This document shows, in pieces, positions 11,053 to 21,091 of a DNA stretch of 64,000 bases (positions are counted from its first letter, which is position 1; each line of letters opens with the position of its first letter). Source of the DNA: Clonostachys chloroleuca. Its lineage: Eukaryota > Ascomycota > Sordariomycetes > Hypocreales > Bionectriaceae. The translations under genes were made by a program, and so were the position numbers. The notes under the pieces are model-generated. The model saw only the letters and a program-made list of their open reading frames with translations. It was not told the origin of the DNA and made no database searches. The stretch spans positions 29,512,001 through 29,576,000 of the forward strand of contig JBANAY010000003.1 of NCBI GenBank assembly GCA_037952775.1, given 5' to 3'.

Positions 11053-11835
11053 AGCCGATGATGGGTTGGCTAGGCGAATCTAGTAAAGCGAACCCGCTGG
11101 AGATGCCGAGAGGATCATATCAGCACGCTGAGAGCCGTCTAGTCTGCGGCAATGGCTCAGAAGTGCGGAAATTACATCGGTATGCAGGCCGGCTAGCAGT
11201 TCGATGGGCCAGGCAAGGCCTTGTGACGTAGTTAGGTTGCTCAAGTTGACCAAAAATAGCATCTGAAACTAGGCCCTGAGGAGCCGCCTTGCCATGAACC
11301 AAGCATTGCCCCAATGTAGATTGCCTATCCATTGACCAAGCCCACTGCGCTGTGACTAGTTATTTTTAAAATGAATGGATGTGGTTTGTGCTGAAGCAGA
11401 GAACGTTGTAGTAGCGGACAAGCTGGCGACCCATGGCATACTCACCTTGTTGATCTGCTGCAAAGTAATATTGGATCGGCGGCATCCACACATAGCCTTG
11501 TCAAGTCTCCGTCGCTATCCTTGTTTTAGCATGAGCGGCACAGTTCCATGCTGTCTTAGTTCGGGCGTATTGCGCGTTGCTTCATAACAGACCTGCTGGT
11601 TAAGGACTCCAGTCAGCTTATGATGGGTCACGACTGATGATCATACTAAAATAATTTAAGGGTTCTGAAAGTTCTGAAAGCTCGGCAGCACGGGATATTA
11701 ATAGCGCGTGTGTTTATATGTGTATGTTCTTCTGATCGTCTGGAGCGTATCAGTCGACTCAATTGTTCAGGAAGTGAATCAGACAATCACCACGCGCGGC
11801 TCAATTGAAAGCTCTATTCACTCAACTCGCCCATC
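11053..11835. promoter_or_regulatory. Intergenic between LPMO and esterase
   Basis: I see no gene or RNA here. A short direct repeat (GGTTCTGAAAGTTCTGAAAG) lies near 11661-11680. The last 150 bases should hold the esterase promoter, but no clear TATA box is visible. Confidence 0.4.
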
Positions 11836-12621
11836 ATGGTATCCCTATTCCAGGCATTTCTTCAGCTGCTGATTTCCAGTATTGCTCTAGCATCAGGTAG
11901 ATACTTTCGCCATCCGTTTCATACGAGGTTATACAATACTAATGTAGCCCAAACAGCCAAGGATCTCCGTATCATGCCCCTCGGGGCCTCGATCACCTTT
12001 GGTGTTGGCTCAAGCCAGGGCAATGGCTACCGCGAGTTCCTCCGCGAATCGCTACAGGGCGCCGGGTACAAGGTCACCTACGTAGGGAGCCAGCACAACG
12101 GCCCCATGACCAACAACGACAATGAAGGCTTCCCAGGTCTCCGTATAAGCCAGGTCCTCAACGACCATGCCAAGGCAGACGTGCCCATCTACAAGCCCAA
12201 CCTCTACACTATCAATGTAGGTACCAACGATGCCGTTCAAAACTTCAAGATTGACGAGGCCGGCAAACGGATGGACGAGCTCCTCGACTTCCTCTGGACG
12301 GCCACCCCCGACGCCAATGTTGTTCTCTCCACCCTCGTCCGAAACAAGGACGCCAATACCGATGCCCGCGTCGTCAAGATCAACAAGCAGTTCGAGGATC
12401 TCGTCAGCAGGCGCAAGAGCAACGGCAACAGCAAGATCGCGCTGGCCGACATGCATGGCTCCGATGGCCCTCAGGATGCTGATATCAATTCGGACGGAAC
12501 GCACCCGAATGACACTGGCTTCAAGAAGATGTCCAACATCTGGTTCGACGCCATCAAGATTGTGTCCGGGTCCGCTAAAAAGAGCAAGGCTTGCAATACA
12601 AAGATGGGAGCTGAGGTGTAA
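11836..12621 (+). CDS. Secreted SGNH/GDSL hydrolase, CE3-like carbohydrate esterase
   Basis: A single-exon protein of 261 residues with a signal peptide (about residues 1-20). All SGNH blocks are visible. Block I is MPLGASITFG with the nucleophile Ser52. The block II Gly is in the EGFPGLRIS region, block III is GTND with Asn131, and block V is DGTHPND with Asp220 and His223. Block I has GAS where most relatives have GDS; the serine is kept, so activity is still expected. The LRIMPLG start and the GNGYR and EGFPG motifs resemble carbohydrate esterase family 3 (acetylxylan esterases). It probably removes acetyl groups from hemicellulose outside the cell. It lies downstream of the AA9 gene in the same orientation, a functional pairing rather than an operon. 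Confidence 0.85.
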   Translation: MVSLFQAFLQLLISSIALASGRYFRHPFHTRLYNTNVAQTAKDLRIMPLGASITFGVGSSQGNGYREFLRESLQGAGYKVTYVGSQHNGPMTNNDNEGFPGLRISQVLNDHAKADVPIYKPNLYTINVGTNDAVQNFKIDEAGKRMDELLDFLWTATPDANVVLSTLVRNKDANTDARVVKINKQFEDLVSRRKSNGNSKIALADMHGSDGPQDADINSDGTHPNDTGFKKMSNIWFDAIKIVSGSAKKSKACNTKMGAEV

Positions 12622-13078
12622 AGATGTTTCAACACGAGATATTACGGCCTTTTTTCATTATTTCGCACTTTACTTGGCACTTTTTGGCGCGACGGATGTT
12701 CGCCAGGGGAGCCGAGCTCATCAATTAGCCTGCAATTGTCTCTTTTACTCCAACTGTTATACGTTGTACTGTTTTACGCTTTTATGAGCCCATCTAGAGG
12801 CATTGGTAATAGACGTCAATCTACAGGGAACCAACTTTTAAAGTACGGGATATGTTCATTATTGGACGTGATGGCGTTCTATTTGTCCGTTCATGGTGCA
12901 TAACGTGGCAACTGATTGACAATTGATTAATTCTATGTAAACTAAGTGATACTCGCTTCGAACCCATAACTATCCTGAACACAAATATTACAGAAACATC
13001 ACTGGATTAAACAAAGAGGGCTAGTCCTCCCACTTTATACCAAAACCCCAAAACCTCACATCCCCTCCCGCCAACAAC
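12622..13078. other. Intergenic, convergent 3' ends
   Basis: This separates the esterase from the minus-strand unknown gene. No feature is recognised. Confidence 0.5.
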
Positions 13079-13939
13079 TCACGGGCGGGCAATCGAGCCA
13101 AAGCAAGGCCCGATGGCAACACCACCCTGAGACAATTGAAACTCAAACAGGCGGATGAAGCTGATCATGGCGGCAAGCTCAAATACCTCGCCCAATTCGC
13201 CCGTAGCTCCCTCGTTCATGAAGTGGAACTTGGCATTATTAGCCTGCGGGCGCATGGCCGCGAAGACAGCCACGATGGGTTTGCCATCGCCTCCGACCAC
13301 AGTCACTTTGCCATCCTGACCGTTGCTACCGCCCGCCGGGCCGTCGAGGCGAACCAGCTTCATCCCGTACTGGAAACCCCCGGCCAGGCTGCGGACCAGC
13401 TCGCCGGTGCTCTGGCGCCACTCAAACGTCTCGGCGCGGTTGGCGGGGCCGACGGGGATGGTAAACTGGTACTTATTTTCTGTGCCCACGGTGACATCGA
13501 TATCCATGGGCTGGGTGAATGACCCGCCGAGGCGAGGCTTGAGACGGACGTGGGAGGCGCAGGTGGTGCTGCTCCGGATCTTGAGACTGCCGGCAGATGC
13601 GAGGGGGGTATCGAGCTTATCGGTGCCGCTGAGGAGGAGGATGTCACCGGTACCCATGAGCAGGCGGGGCGTCTTGACCAGGAAGAGAGGTTCGTTTCTT
13701 TTGGCTCCGAGGTATGAGTGGGAATGTGATAGACGGTATGTGAAGACGCATTCGCGGGGAAAGAGGGAGGGGTTGCCCTGTGCAGAGATGGCGGCGGAGA
13801 CAGGGCTGGGTTGTATCTCCTCGTAGGCGGGAGGTGAGTGCTCCTGAGGAGGCACAAAGCTGCTGAGGAGGGCTTTTTCCGACATGCTGGTGTTCATTGT
13901 TGCGACTGATAGTTGGCTATGGGTGTTGTAAGTCGTCAC
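13079..13939 (-). CDS. Conserved-looking ascomycete protein of unknown function
   Basis: An intronless frame of 286 residues with strong GC-rich coding character. I cannot name the family. The N-terminal 55 residues are low-complexity and include PPAYEEI, a PPxY-type motif that could bind WW domains of Nedd4/Rsp5 ligases. From residue 60 on it reads like an all-beta domain (PLFLVKTPRLLMGTGDILLL; KYQFTIPVG; ETFEWRQST; GMKLVRLDG), ending in a hydrophobic helix (FELAAMISFIRLFEFQL). This order of strands plus a terminal helix recalls tubby-like or LURP1-like folds, but I hold that loosely. There is no signal peptide, so it is probably cytosolic or membrane-associated. The start may be one of three nearby ATGs. 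Confidence 0.65.
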   Translation of the reverse strand: MTTYNTHSQLSVATMNTSMSEKALLSSFVPPQEHSPPAYEEIQPSPVSAAISAQGNPSLFPRECVFTYRLSHSHSYLGAKRNEPLFLVKTPRLLMGTGDILLLSGTDKLDTPLASAGSLKIRSSTTCASHVRLKPRLGGSFTQPMDIDVTVGTENKYQFTIPVGPANRAETFEWRQSTGELVRSLAGGFQYGMKLVRLDGPAGGSNGQDGKVTVVGGDGKPIVAVFAAMRPQANNAKFHFMNEGATGELGEVFELAAMISFIRLFEFQLSQGGVAIGPCFGSIARP

Positions 13940-14732
13940 TGGATGGTAATAGACGATGGCGGTCTTCTGGTGTCTGATCTTGTTGTTTGATAAACCGAAT
14001 AATGATGAGAATTAAAGCAATGCAAGATCAGACTAGGAGTCAGACTAGTTAAATACTTTCGACTCCCGGAATGTCCATGGCAGGATCGGCACAGCCCTGT
14101 AGCCTCTGCGGCATCGTCGCCACGAAATCTGAGGTACCGTCCCGTTGAGTCTTGCTCGCTGGCTCCCTATTGGCAGCCCTAAACGAGGGCAGTGCACTAT
14201 CTCCACTGTAAATTTAGGCGTGTTTAGCGGTTCCTTGACCTTGGGAACCGGCGCACTCAGATCTGATTGGCTGATGAGTTCAAAATTGTGCGAGCCGGCC
14301 AATCAGAGCTCCTTCTTTGATCTTGAAGACAATGCCGCTTCGCATCTGCCAAAATTAACACCGTTGTCCCCAGACATGTCTAAGAATCCGGTGTGCCTCA
14401 GCCATCCTTTATCCCCCGCCTTTGGACGTCATGGCGGGCTGGTGCGAACCTGCCTTGCAATAAGACTTGAATTATGATGTCAAAAGACTGGCTGCGCCCG
14501 GCCAACTGGGTGTCAGTCCTGAACAGCACATGTGACATAGGTCATGTTTATTATCAGGATGCTCCTGTGTCAGCAGCATCCATACGTGCCGATGTGCGTT
14601 TCAGTACAATAAAGCACATCGCTTTTGCTGGTGGTTCATCCTGTTTATGGATCCTCTGTATTAATCAAAAAGTACAACACGAATATTGATTTTCATCAAA
14701 AAGAAATTGCTGGTCAAGCAATGACAAATGTA
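13940..14732. other. Intergenic
   Basis: This holds the promoter of the minus-strand unknown gene and about 600 further bases in which I see no feature. A T-rich stretch near 14697-14703 on the minus strand would terminate Pol III transcription of the tRNA beside it. Confidence 0.4.
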
Positions 14733-14823
14733 TGACAAGAGTGGGATTCGAACCCACGCTCTTTCGAACTGCGAAGAAACATTCTCCTGAACACAGCGCC
14801 TTAGACCACTCGGCCATCTTGCC
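14733..14823 (-). tRNA. tRNA-Leu(CAG) with canonical intron
   Basis: A full cloverleaf: acceptor GGCAAGA pairs with TCTTGTC, D-arm GCCGAGTGGTCTAAGGC, anticodon stem CTGTG/CGCAG, loop TTCAGG plus an 11-base intron after position 37, a variable arm of 11 bases, and T-arm GTGGG-TTCGAAT-CCCAC. The A box and B box are intact. The anticodon is CAG. The 91-base sequence is identical to the plus-strand copy at 16697, so the two form an inverted pair 1.9 kb apart. Confidence 0.95.
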
Positions 14824-16696
14824 TTGATTGGTTGAGATTCGGTCGCCGGAAGAGAGTCTAAGAGGGGCTCCAAAATTCGGGCCGGCGAGCCCATCAACAT
14901 CACCACGTTAGAGGGAGTACGTTTCGCTAAAGAATAAGCTTATTCTTGAACCTCGGCCACACAGTAACAAACATACATGGGCAAGCTTGAGTTAGCAAAT
15001 AAGAACCCTTTCCTACCTTACTCTCCAAATTAATTAAGTGTATATTAAAAGTCAATCCCGTGCTGTATTCTCGCTTTACCGTTATTCAGTGAAGACTCTG
15101 TGTATAGGGTAGGCATAAGCGAACCAGACAAAGTTTATTTTTACACTTTACTGGAAGAAGCCTGCAGAAATTAAGCGACTCAGATAAAAAAAAAAGTGAT
15201 GCCACCTAGACCTACAGTGTCGTATCAAAGCTTTTTACAATGTGGTTTATACTGTAGCAGCGAGAGAGGAAGCTGTATACACACAACACCCACAACTACG
15301 ACAACAAACCTAGGGCATGTCTGGTGGCACACAGCGGGTATCGGGTCAGTTGACAGCTTCGTCACTTGCCTGCGATCCATCGTACGAAGACCTTCCTCGT
15401 TTCGAGTGATTAAGCGGATTGAGCAGAGAGCGATATCTCACGAAGGTAGCATTTGAAGCGCTCGTCGCAACACCCCATGAGGCTACAGCCGGCTTCAATG
15501 AATAGAGGCAGCCAAAGTAGCCGATTCACTCGTTAGTCACAAGTTAGGGCCTCAATTGAATGAAGAAAAAAGTACGTTTCTCCGTGTAGGCTGCGGAAAC
15601 GGCGCCTTTTATCTGTTGAAAAGCCCGACAGGTGATAGCCGGACCTTTTATCCTTGCCCCAATACATTGATCATTCTTGGCCTCAATAAGTCAAGGCGAT
15701 GATTTAGATGATTGTGTTAAAGATTAAAATTTACGATTTAGCATGTCCCATTAGCAACGCACTTCTCCCTGTTGCCATCCTCCTACATCATAACATTTTA
15801 CATGGGATCAATGCCCGTTGGAGCTTGTCCTGGCCCCATAGTGCCCGCTTCTCATAATCATGATCTAATAACAAGCCAAAGAGCGCTCAAAATCTTTTCT
15901 AAAATTAGGTAACATCGTTGCTGGGATATAATCTAAGCTGCTGAAAGGCAATGGTACAGTGCCACAAGAGGAAATTTTCCTTTAGGGCCTCGTGGATAGA
16001 ACACTGGAAGCTTCTGGAATAGCAATACTGGAATTATTAAATTAGACCCTCATGGAACTCTTGCAACGATGGGGGATGGGGTCCACCACTGAGAACTCGG
16101 CATTATTAAGGTTTCAGCAATTGATTGCTCGGATCTTCTAAATACCGCCCTTGAATGCTTCCACGTAATTTGTGAATTGGAGTTTCCCCGATTTGCCTTC
16201 TATTGTTACCGTCTTGGACCTTATGTTCGAGATTTATGCCTACTTCGTTGGATGTTTTCCTCATCTAAAAATCTTATATGCGCTTGAGAAACAGCATTTG
16301 GTGAGTTTCGCTTGTTGTGTCGACGATTAGTTCCTTCTCCAAACTGAAAGAATAAAAATAGGGAGTTGGGATATATAGACCCCCTAAGAAATGGGTTTTG
16401 ATCGAATAATAAAAAAACTTGGATGAGAAGAAACTTATGTTGAGAACATCGTCTGGTGACCCCATCGCGTACACCCAGCAGAACGTGAGGACAACTGGTC
16501 CGGCACTCTTCAATCAGATGCAGCAGGATCTTGGTGGATACCATGCGAGGCATTTTATAAACGCATGGTGCCGGTTGCATTTGAGACGCAATTTTCACAT
16601 CTTCCAATCAATTCGTTGCAGGAAACTGGTTTTTGCCCGCTGGACTGGTTGTTCCGCCGATATCTACAACAAAATGGGCAGGGATCCCATCGACAA
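14824..16696. other. Region between inverted tRNA-Leu copies
   Basis: About 1.9 kb, fairly AT-rich, with no supportable gene. I looked for LTR-type ends, target duplications and coding remnants because such elements often sit by tRNA genes, and found none I would defend. Confidence 0.4.
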
Positions 16697-16787
16697 GGCA
16701 AGATGGCCGAGTGGTCTAAGGCGCTGTGTTCAGGAGAATGTTTCTTCGCAGTTCGAAAGAGCGTGGGTTCGAATCCCACTCTTGTCA
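16697..16787 (+). tRNA. tRNA-Leu(CAG) with canonical intron
   Basis: Same 91-base gene as the minus-strand copy. The anticodon CAG is at 16731-16733, with U33 before it and G37 after it. The intron is about 16735-16745, at the eukaryotic 37/38 position. Mature length after removal is 80 bases before CCA. T-runs follow within 35 bases as Pol III terminator. Confidence 0.95.
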
Positions 16788-16875
16788 TACTTCTTTTGCC
16801 ATTTTTTTCCGTTTCATTCTGGTCCCTTTCACCTCCCCACATGAAGCTGTTAACGCATGGCCCCTTCAACGTCAA

Positions 16876-17021
16876 GGCAAGATGGCCGAGTGGTCTAAGG
16901 CGCTGTGTGTTAGTAATTACCCAATTCCAAACACACCAATAGTTGGCTAACAACCAATACAGTTAGGAGAATATCTCTTCCGCAGTCTTCACGGGCGTGG
17001 GTTCGAATCCCACTCTTGTCA
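16876..17021 (+). tRNA. tRNA-Leu(UAG) split by a 54-base GT-AG insertion plus canonical intron
   Basis: The acceptor (16876-16882 with TCTTGTC), D-arm, anticodon stem CTGTG (16903-16907) with CGCAG, T-arm and discriminator A all match the neighbouring Leu genes. The anticodon loop is broken after T32 (16908) by 16909-16962. The loop resumes at 16963 with TTAGG, giving anticodon TAG at 16964-16966 and G37, then a 12-base intron at about 16968-16979 in the usual 37/38 place. Removing both leaves an 80-base tRNA, the same length as the CAG isoacceptor. A and B boxes are intact, and a T7 terminator starts a few bases after the gene. Without exact removal of the insertion this tRNA could not decode, so it is either spliced or a dead gene. 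Confidence 0.85.
16909..16962 (+). other. Spliceosomal-intron-like insertion inside tRNA-Leu(UAG)
   Basis: This 54-base segment starts GTTAGT (5' splice-site-like), has GGCTAACAACC near 16945-16955 (branch-site-like CTAAC about 12 bases from the end) and finishes ACAG. Flanking bases differ from the insertion ends, so clean removal is possible at only one position, and that position is exactly GT...AG. It contains no run of four T, so it would not stop Pol III. A five-base GTTAG occurs at both edges (16909-16913 and 16962-16966), which could reflect an insertion footprint. Confidence 0.75.
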
Positions 17022-17603
17022 ATTCTTTTTTTCCAATTTTTGCTATTGGTAACCGTGATGACCGGCTGAGTCGGCACCTCGGTCGCGTTGCGTTTTGCTA
17101 GTGCAGACTGTTTCTTTTTGGGGATGGAAGCAATCGCTCTTTTCTGTATTCGAGTATTGATGGACAAAACCCAAGTCTCTCTCATAAGACGATTGGGCAT
17201 AAAGAGTGAACTGAGTTGACTGGCGATTTTGGACTCCCGGGCATAGGCGCACGTACCATCATAGGCGAACGGTCTTTGTTGCGCCTCGCACAATTCAAGT
17301 GGGAGTATATGTTTATGCTTGCATATACAACGGGGATTTCGGGATGCTAAAGAGCCTACCTTAGCGCTTATCGGCCTGTAGGATTCGTCATCCTGGGTAC
17401 TATTGGGGAGAATGCGAGCAACGCGACCCCTCCCTTACGGTGAGTCAGAGAGTTTCAGTTCAAGAAGGCAACCGGCTGCCTCATGACTTCTCGTCCCTGT
17501 TACTCCCTCTTCTATCCGTCTTTCTTATCATTCTTCTCACTTGCGTCTTGCGTATTCACCTGCCTCTCGTTGCCACTGACGCTGTCCAACTCTCTCCGCG
17601 ATA
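17022..17603. other. Intergenic, tRNA terminator then methyltransferase promoter
   Basis: It begins with a T-rich Pol III terminator (about 17026-17032). No gene or repeat is seen. The last 100 bases are pyrimidine-rich, usual just before fungal start codons. Confidence 0.5.
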
Positions 17604-18551
17604 ATGTCTGAATCTACTCAAACTCCAACTCCCAAGGAGAAGACCTTCACAGGGTATACCAAGGAGCAGGGCAAAAACTATGCTCAATACCGCTTCGACT
17701 ACCATGAAAGCGTGTACAGCACCGTCATTGATCGCCACTCATCCACCGGCGGCAAGTTCGACACTCTGCTCGATCTCGGGTGCGGTCCTGGCCAGGCCGC
17801 TCGCGCCCTCGCCCCGCGCTTTACCAATATCATCGGGCTCGACCCCTCCGAAGGGATGATCACCACGGCCAGGTCCATCCCCAACGAGAAAGCTATTCGT
17901 TTTGAGATATCGTCCGCAGAGGAGCTGGGCAGCAACCTCGACCCCCCCATCGCAGACTCCTCCGTCGACCTCATCACCGCCTCGACCTGCGCGCACTGGT
18001 TCGACATGGACCGGTTCTGGCCCCGGGCGGCCCAAGTGCTCAAACCGGGGGGGTCGGTCGCCATCTGGGTCAGCGGGGAGGCCGGCCCGCACCCGGACGT
18101 GCCCAACGCCAAGGCCATCGCGGCCGCCCTGAAGAAGAACCGCGAGGAGAACTTGCTGCCGTTCTACGAGCCCGGGAACCTCATGGCCTCGGAGCTGTAC
18201 GTCAACCTGCCGCTCCCGTGGACGATCGCGAAGCCGGTCGGCGAGTTTGATCAGAGCACCTACCTTCGAAAGGAATGGGAGGGCGGGGAGCCGTTTTACG
18301 CGATTCCGGAGCAGCTGAAGGAGGCGGGGATGGACATGTTTGAGAAGGTTATGGGGACTGTGAGTCCTGTGACTAGATGGCGCGAGGCCCATCCTGACGC
18401 CGTCGGCACGGAGAAGGATGTCGTCCGCATGCTCCGTAGGGAGATTGAGAGGCTGCTTCATGAGGCGGGTGTGGAGAAGGGCAGAGAGAAGTTGTGGTCG
18501 CTGGCGACTGGAGTGGTCATTGTTATCAAGAAGAAGACGTCTGAGTCCTAG
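17604..18551 (+). CDS. Class I SAM-dependent methyltransferase, trans-aconitate methyltransferase-like
   Basis: An intronless protein of 315 residues, cytosolic. SAM-binding motif I is LLDLGCGPGQAA (residues 55-66). The acidic strand-2 residue is in IIGLDPSEGM, motif II is in DLITASTCAHWF, and motif III is around VLKPGGSVAIW. This arrangement, the early YTKEQGKNYAQYR helix and the AHWFDMDRFW segment match the fungal family that includes yeast Tmt1, which methylates trans-aconitate and related carboxylates. Many mould paralogues of this family have unknown small-molecule substrates, so the substrate is inferred only. The middle is notably GC-rich. It faces the 3' end of the DUF4246 gene, only 77 bases away. 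Confidence 0.82.
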   Translation: MSESTQTPTPKEKTFTGYTKEQGKNYAQYRFDYHESVYSTVIDRHSSTGGKFDTLLDLGCGPGQAARALAPRFTNIIGLDPSEGMITTARSIPNEKAIRFEISSAEELGSNLDPPIADSSVDLITASTCAHWFDMDRFWPRAAQVLKPGGSVAIWVSGEAGPHPDVPNAKAIAAALKKNREENLLPFYEPGNLMASELYVNLPLPWTIAKPVGEFDQSTYLRKEWEGGEPFYAIPEQLKEAGMDMFEKVMGTVSPVTRWREAHPDAVGTEKDVVRMLRREIERLLHEAGVEKGREKLWSLATGVVIVIKKKTSES

Positions 18552-18628
18552 TAATGGAGCAGACAATCTTGGATACAAGATTGGAATCGTTTTATTTCTA
18601 CAACTAGGTCTTAAACCCATATATTTTC

Positions 18629-21091
18629 TCAATGCTCACAGAAACTATAACCGGGGACACCGAATTCTGATATCTGGTCGACGCGTGTTCGTACTTCCAT
18701 CAACTTAAGCCGGTGCTCATTAGCCTCTTCAACAGTCATAAGGCTTTCTGGAATGGTCTGAGAAGTCACGGGTGTGTTTCCTTCATCTTGGTGCTGAAGC
18801 CACCACTCCTTCTGCTGCGGCGGCACGTTGGAGGTGGAGATAATACGTTGATGAGGATCGACGAGCCACAGCGCAATGAATCGTCGATGACCGGACTTTG
18901 TCTTGTCTTGGAGGCTGAACGAGGACACAGCGTGTTGACTGAAAATTGAATGAGCCTAAATGAACTTCAAATATCGGATTTCAAGCTCTAGATGAAAGAT
19001 TACACTTACAAATCGTTTGGGAATGCAAGAACTCGCCCTTGTCGCGTTTCAACAGTGCCGTATTGTTGTATATTAGCGGCAGACTCCGCATCACCGTAAT
19101 GTAGCCCTGTTCCATAGACCCTTTCGAGCCAGCTGAATGCGCTTGCTTCATAGTCTATAGAATCATCGAGGTATGAATCCGTCGCCATACAGAAGGACAA
19201 TTGACTGGGTGTGACATTCTCACAATCGACATAGTAGAGAGCTGTGGCGCAAATTCTCTCGTTCATCTGGCCTTCAATCTGTTGGTGTGATAATCAAATT
19301 AGAAATTCGAATTTGGCGTCGTGGTAAAGAGTTGGGAAAGACTGGTGGAAGTACTTACATGCCAGCCCCCTGGGGGAAAGTCAGGCTTGTCTGGTGTTAT
19401 CTCTATGCTGGCCATCTTCACAATGACTTGAAGACCGCTTTCTCTGAACTTCTCACGTAAATTCTGCCTTGGTGCGTATTCAATCTCCGTGAAGCTCTTT
19501 GGCTCTGGAAGAACTGCATCGCGGCACTGTCGCCATTTTTCCCGAGCTAGCTTCTCAGGGTCAACATAGGCGATACGGGGAGGCAGATCTTGCTCGTATA
19601 GTCGTTTCTCCTCGTCCATCTCTTCTCTTGTGAGACATTCCCCCTCCTTTTCCAGCTTCTCCTCTTCATTGAGCTCTATCAAGCTGTCTAGAGGCAGTCT
19701 GTAGTCCGAGGCCTTCCAGAATTCAACGTCAAATGGGCTCCACAAACTATCATTGTCATCGCTTTTTTTTTCTTCGTTAGTATTGGTCATATTCTTCAAA
19801 AGACTCCTCTTTTGGTGTTGAATGAGTGGAAAACTAACCTTGCTTCGCTAATCCATTCGAATCTGGAACGTCTTCTACCTGATGACTGTCTGTCGTTACC
19901 GGATATTTCTGTAAGGCATTGATCCCACGCCGGGATCACAGCATCTAGCAACCCTTCAATTGTTTTGTATATATCCGGGTACTTGTCGGGCCGTAGTCCG
20001 TTGATGTAACTGGTGAATTTGGGCTTGCCATCGTCCTTGAAGGCTACATTCGCCGGGAGCCACTGGTAAGTATTTGACCAATATTCGGGATTGATCTCTA
20101 GGCCACCAGGTGAGTAAAGATATAGCTTATTGTTTGGAACCCCTTCTAATGTAGCTCTGTCAGTGTTCTTGGGCACAATCTGTCCTTGTCCAACGAAGTT
20201 CATGGCGTTGTGTATGCCAACGACTTCATCATGGATAAACCTGGATCGACCTGAGACAGGTCTTAGCAGCTGCCCAGAGTAAGGATGCGAACAATGGAAA
20301 ATATTGACTAACCGTATATGAAAGGGTACATAGACGGGTGAACGAGATCTTGAACTTTGTCATTGCTGTTCGGGTGCCAGTCGGGGCACGCAGCTTGATC
20401 CGCGAGCAGCTGTCGAAAAGAAGCATGTATGTCTTGATGAAGGGTTTTTGACACTAATTCATCTGATTTGACGACAGTGTTGAAGCTTGAATCAAGTGTA
20501 GGGATGAGCTTCGATTGAGCATAGTATTTGGCCTTGCTGCGTAGTTCTGCAATGCACTTGAAAGGAGTAAGCTTATAAGCCCGATGCTATCTGGATATTA
20601 CCCTGCGACTCGGGTTGGGTACTCACAAAATCAAAAGCGGCTTCGGAGATGATTCTTTTAGGTTGAGGGACAGGTGCGTCCTTCTTGTCCCGCATGATAG
20701 CGGCAAACAAGCCATCTTCGGATTGAGTCTGTGACTCTCTTCGCCATTTCTCAACAATCTTGTCATCGAAGACTTTCTTGAACCAGTCGGGCTTGTCAGT
20801 CAGCTTGTCCATCAGCAACATCATGCCCACTTCTCTCATGGGCAGGATGGGCGATTCAATCCCCCCAACGTTTGGGTGGCAGCCGACGGGATAGTGACTT
20901 TCATCTCGTCCTGGGTGATCTCTTAGACTGATGTCGATGCCGGGATACTTGAATTGCACCCGGGTTTTGGTCACCAAACCCTTGTCAGACATCCTTGCGG
21001 CGGTGTGCTTGTGGTTGGCTGTCGAGAGAAGCCTACGGGTGTAGAGCTGGAGTGGCCTTTGCCAGAAATGGCCTTTGCATCTTGACAACAT
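18629..21091 (-). CDS. DUF4246 family protein
   Basis: Large multi-exon protein of the fungal DUF4246 family (Pfam PF14033). Reading 5' to 3': exon 1 is 21091 to about 20626, with further exons around 20560-20310, 20270-19840, 19760-19362, 19285-19007 and 18939-18629. Family hallmarks: an N-terminal region rich in PILPMREVGMM, the KYYAQSK helix, HPSMYPFIYG, VYSPGG-type turns, then GGWHIEGQMNERICATALYY, and FPNDFQHAVSSFSL completed exactly across the last intron. The WHxE signature followed by a later FPNxxQH resembles the metal-ligand layout of 2-oxoglutarate/iron oxygenases, a fold I suspect but cannot prove here. The first ATG adds an arginine/leucine-rich presequence (LYTRRLLSTANH) that could target mitochondria; a second in-frame ATG at 20992 would omit it. 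The gene diverges from the subtilase. Confidence 0.82.

Noticed and set aside
14824..16696. Possible LTR or transposon between inverted tRNA genes
   Set aside because: I found no terminal TG...CA repeats, target duplications or coding remains.
16419..16942. Open frames running through the tRNA-Leu genes
   Set aside because: They exist only because the tRNA sequence lacks stops; the same peptide recurs in each tRNA copy.
17739..18632. Minus-strand open frame of about 297 codons over the methyltransferase
   Set aside because: It is the GC-rich antisense shadow of a gene whose plus strand carries all SAM motifs.
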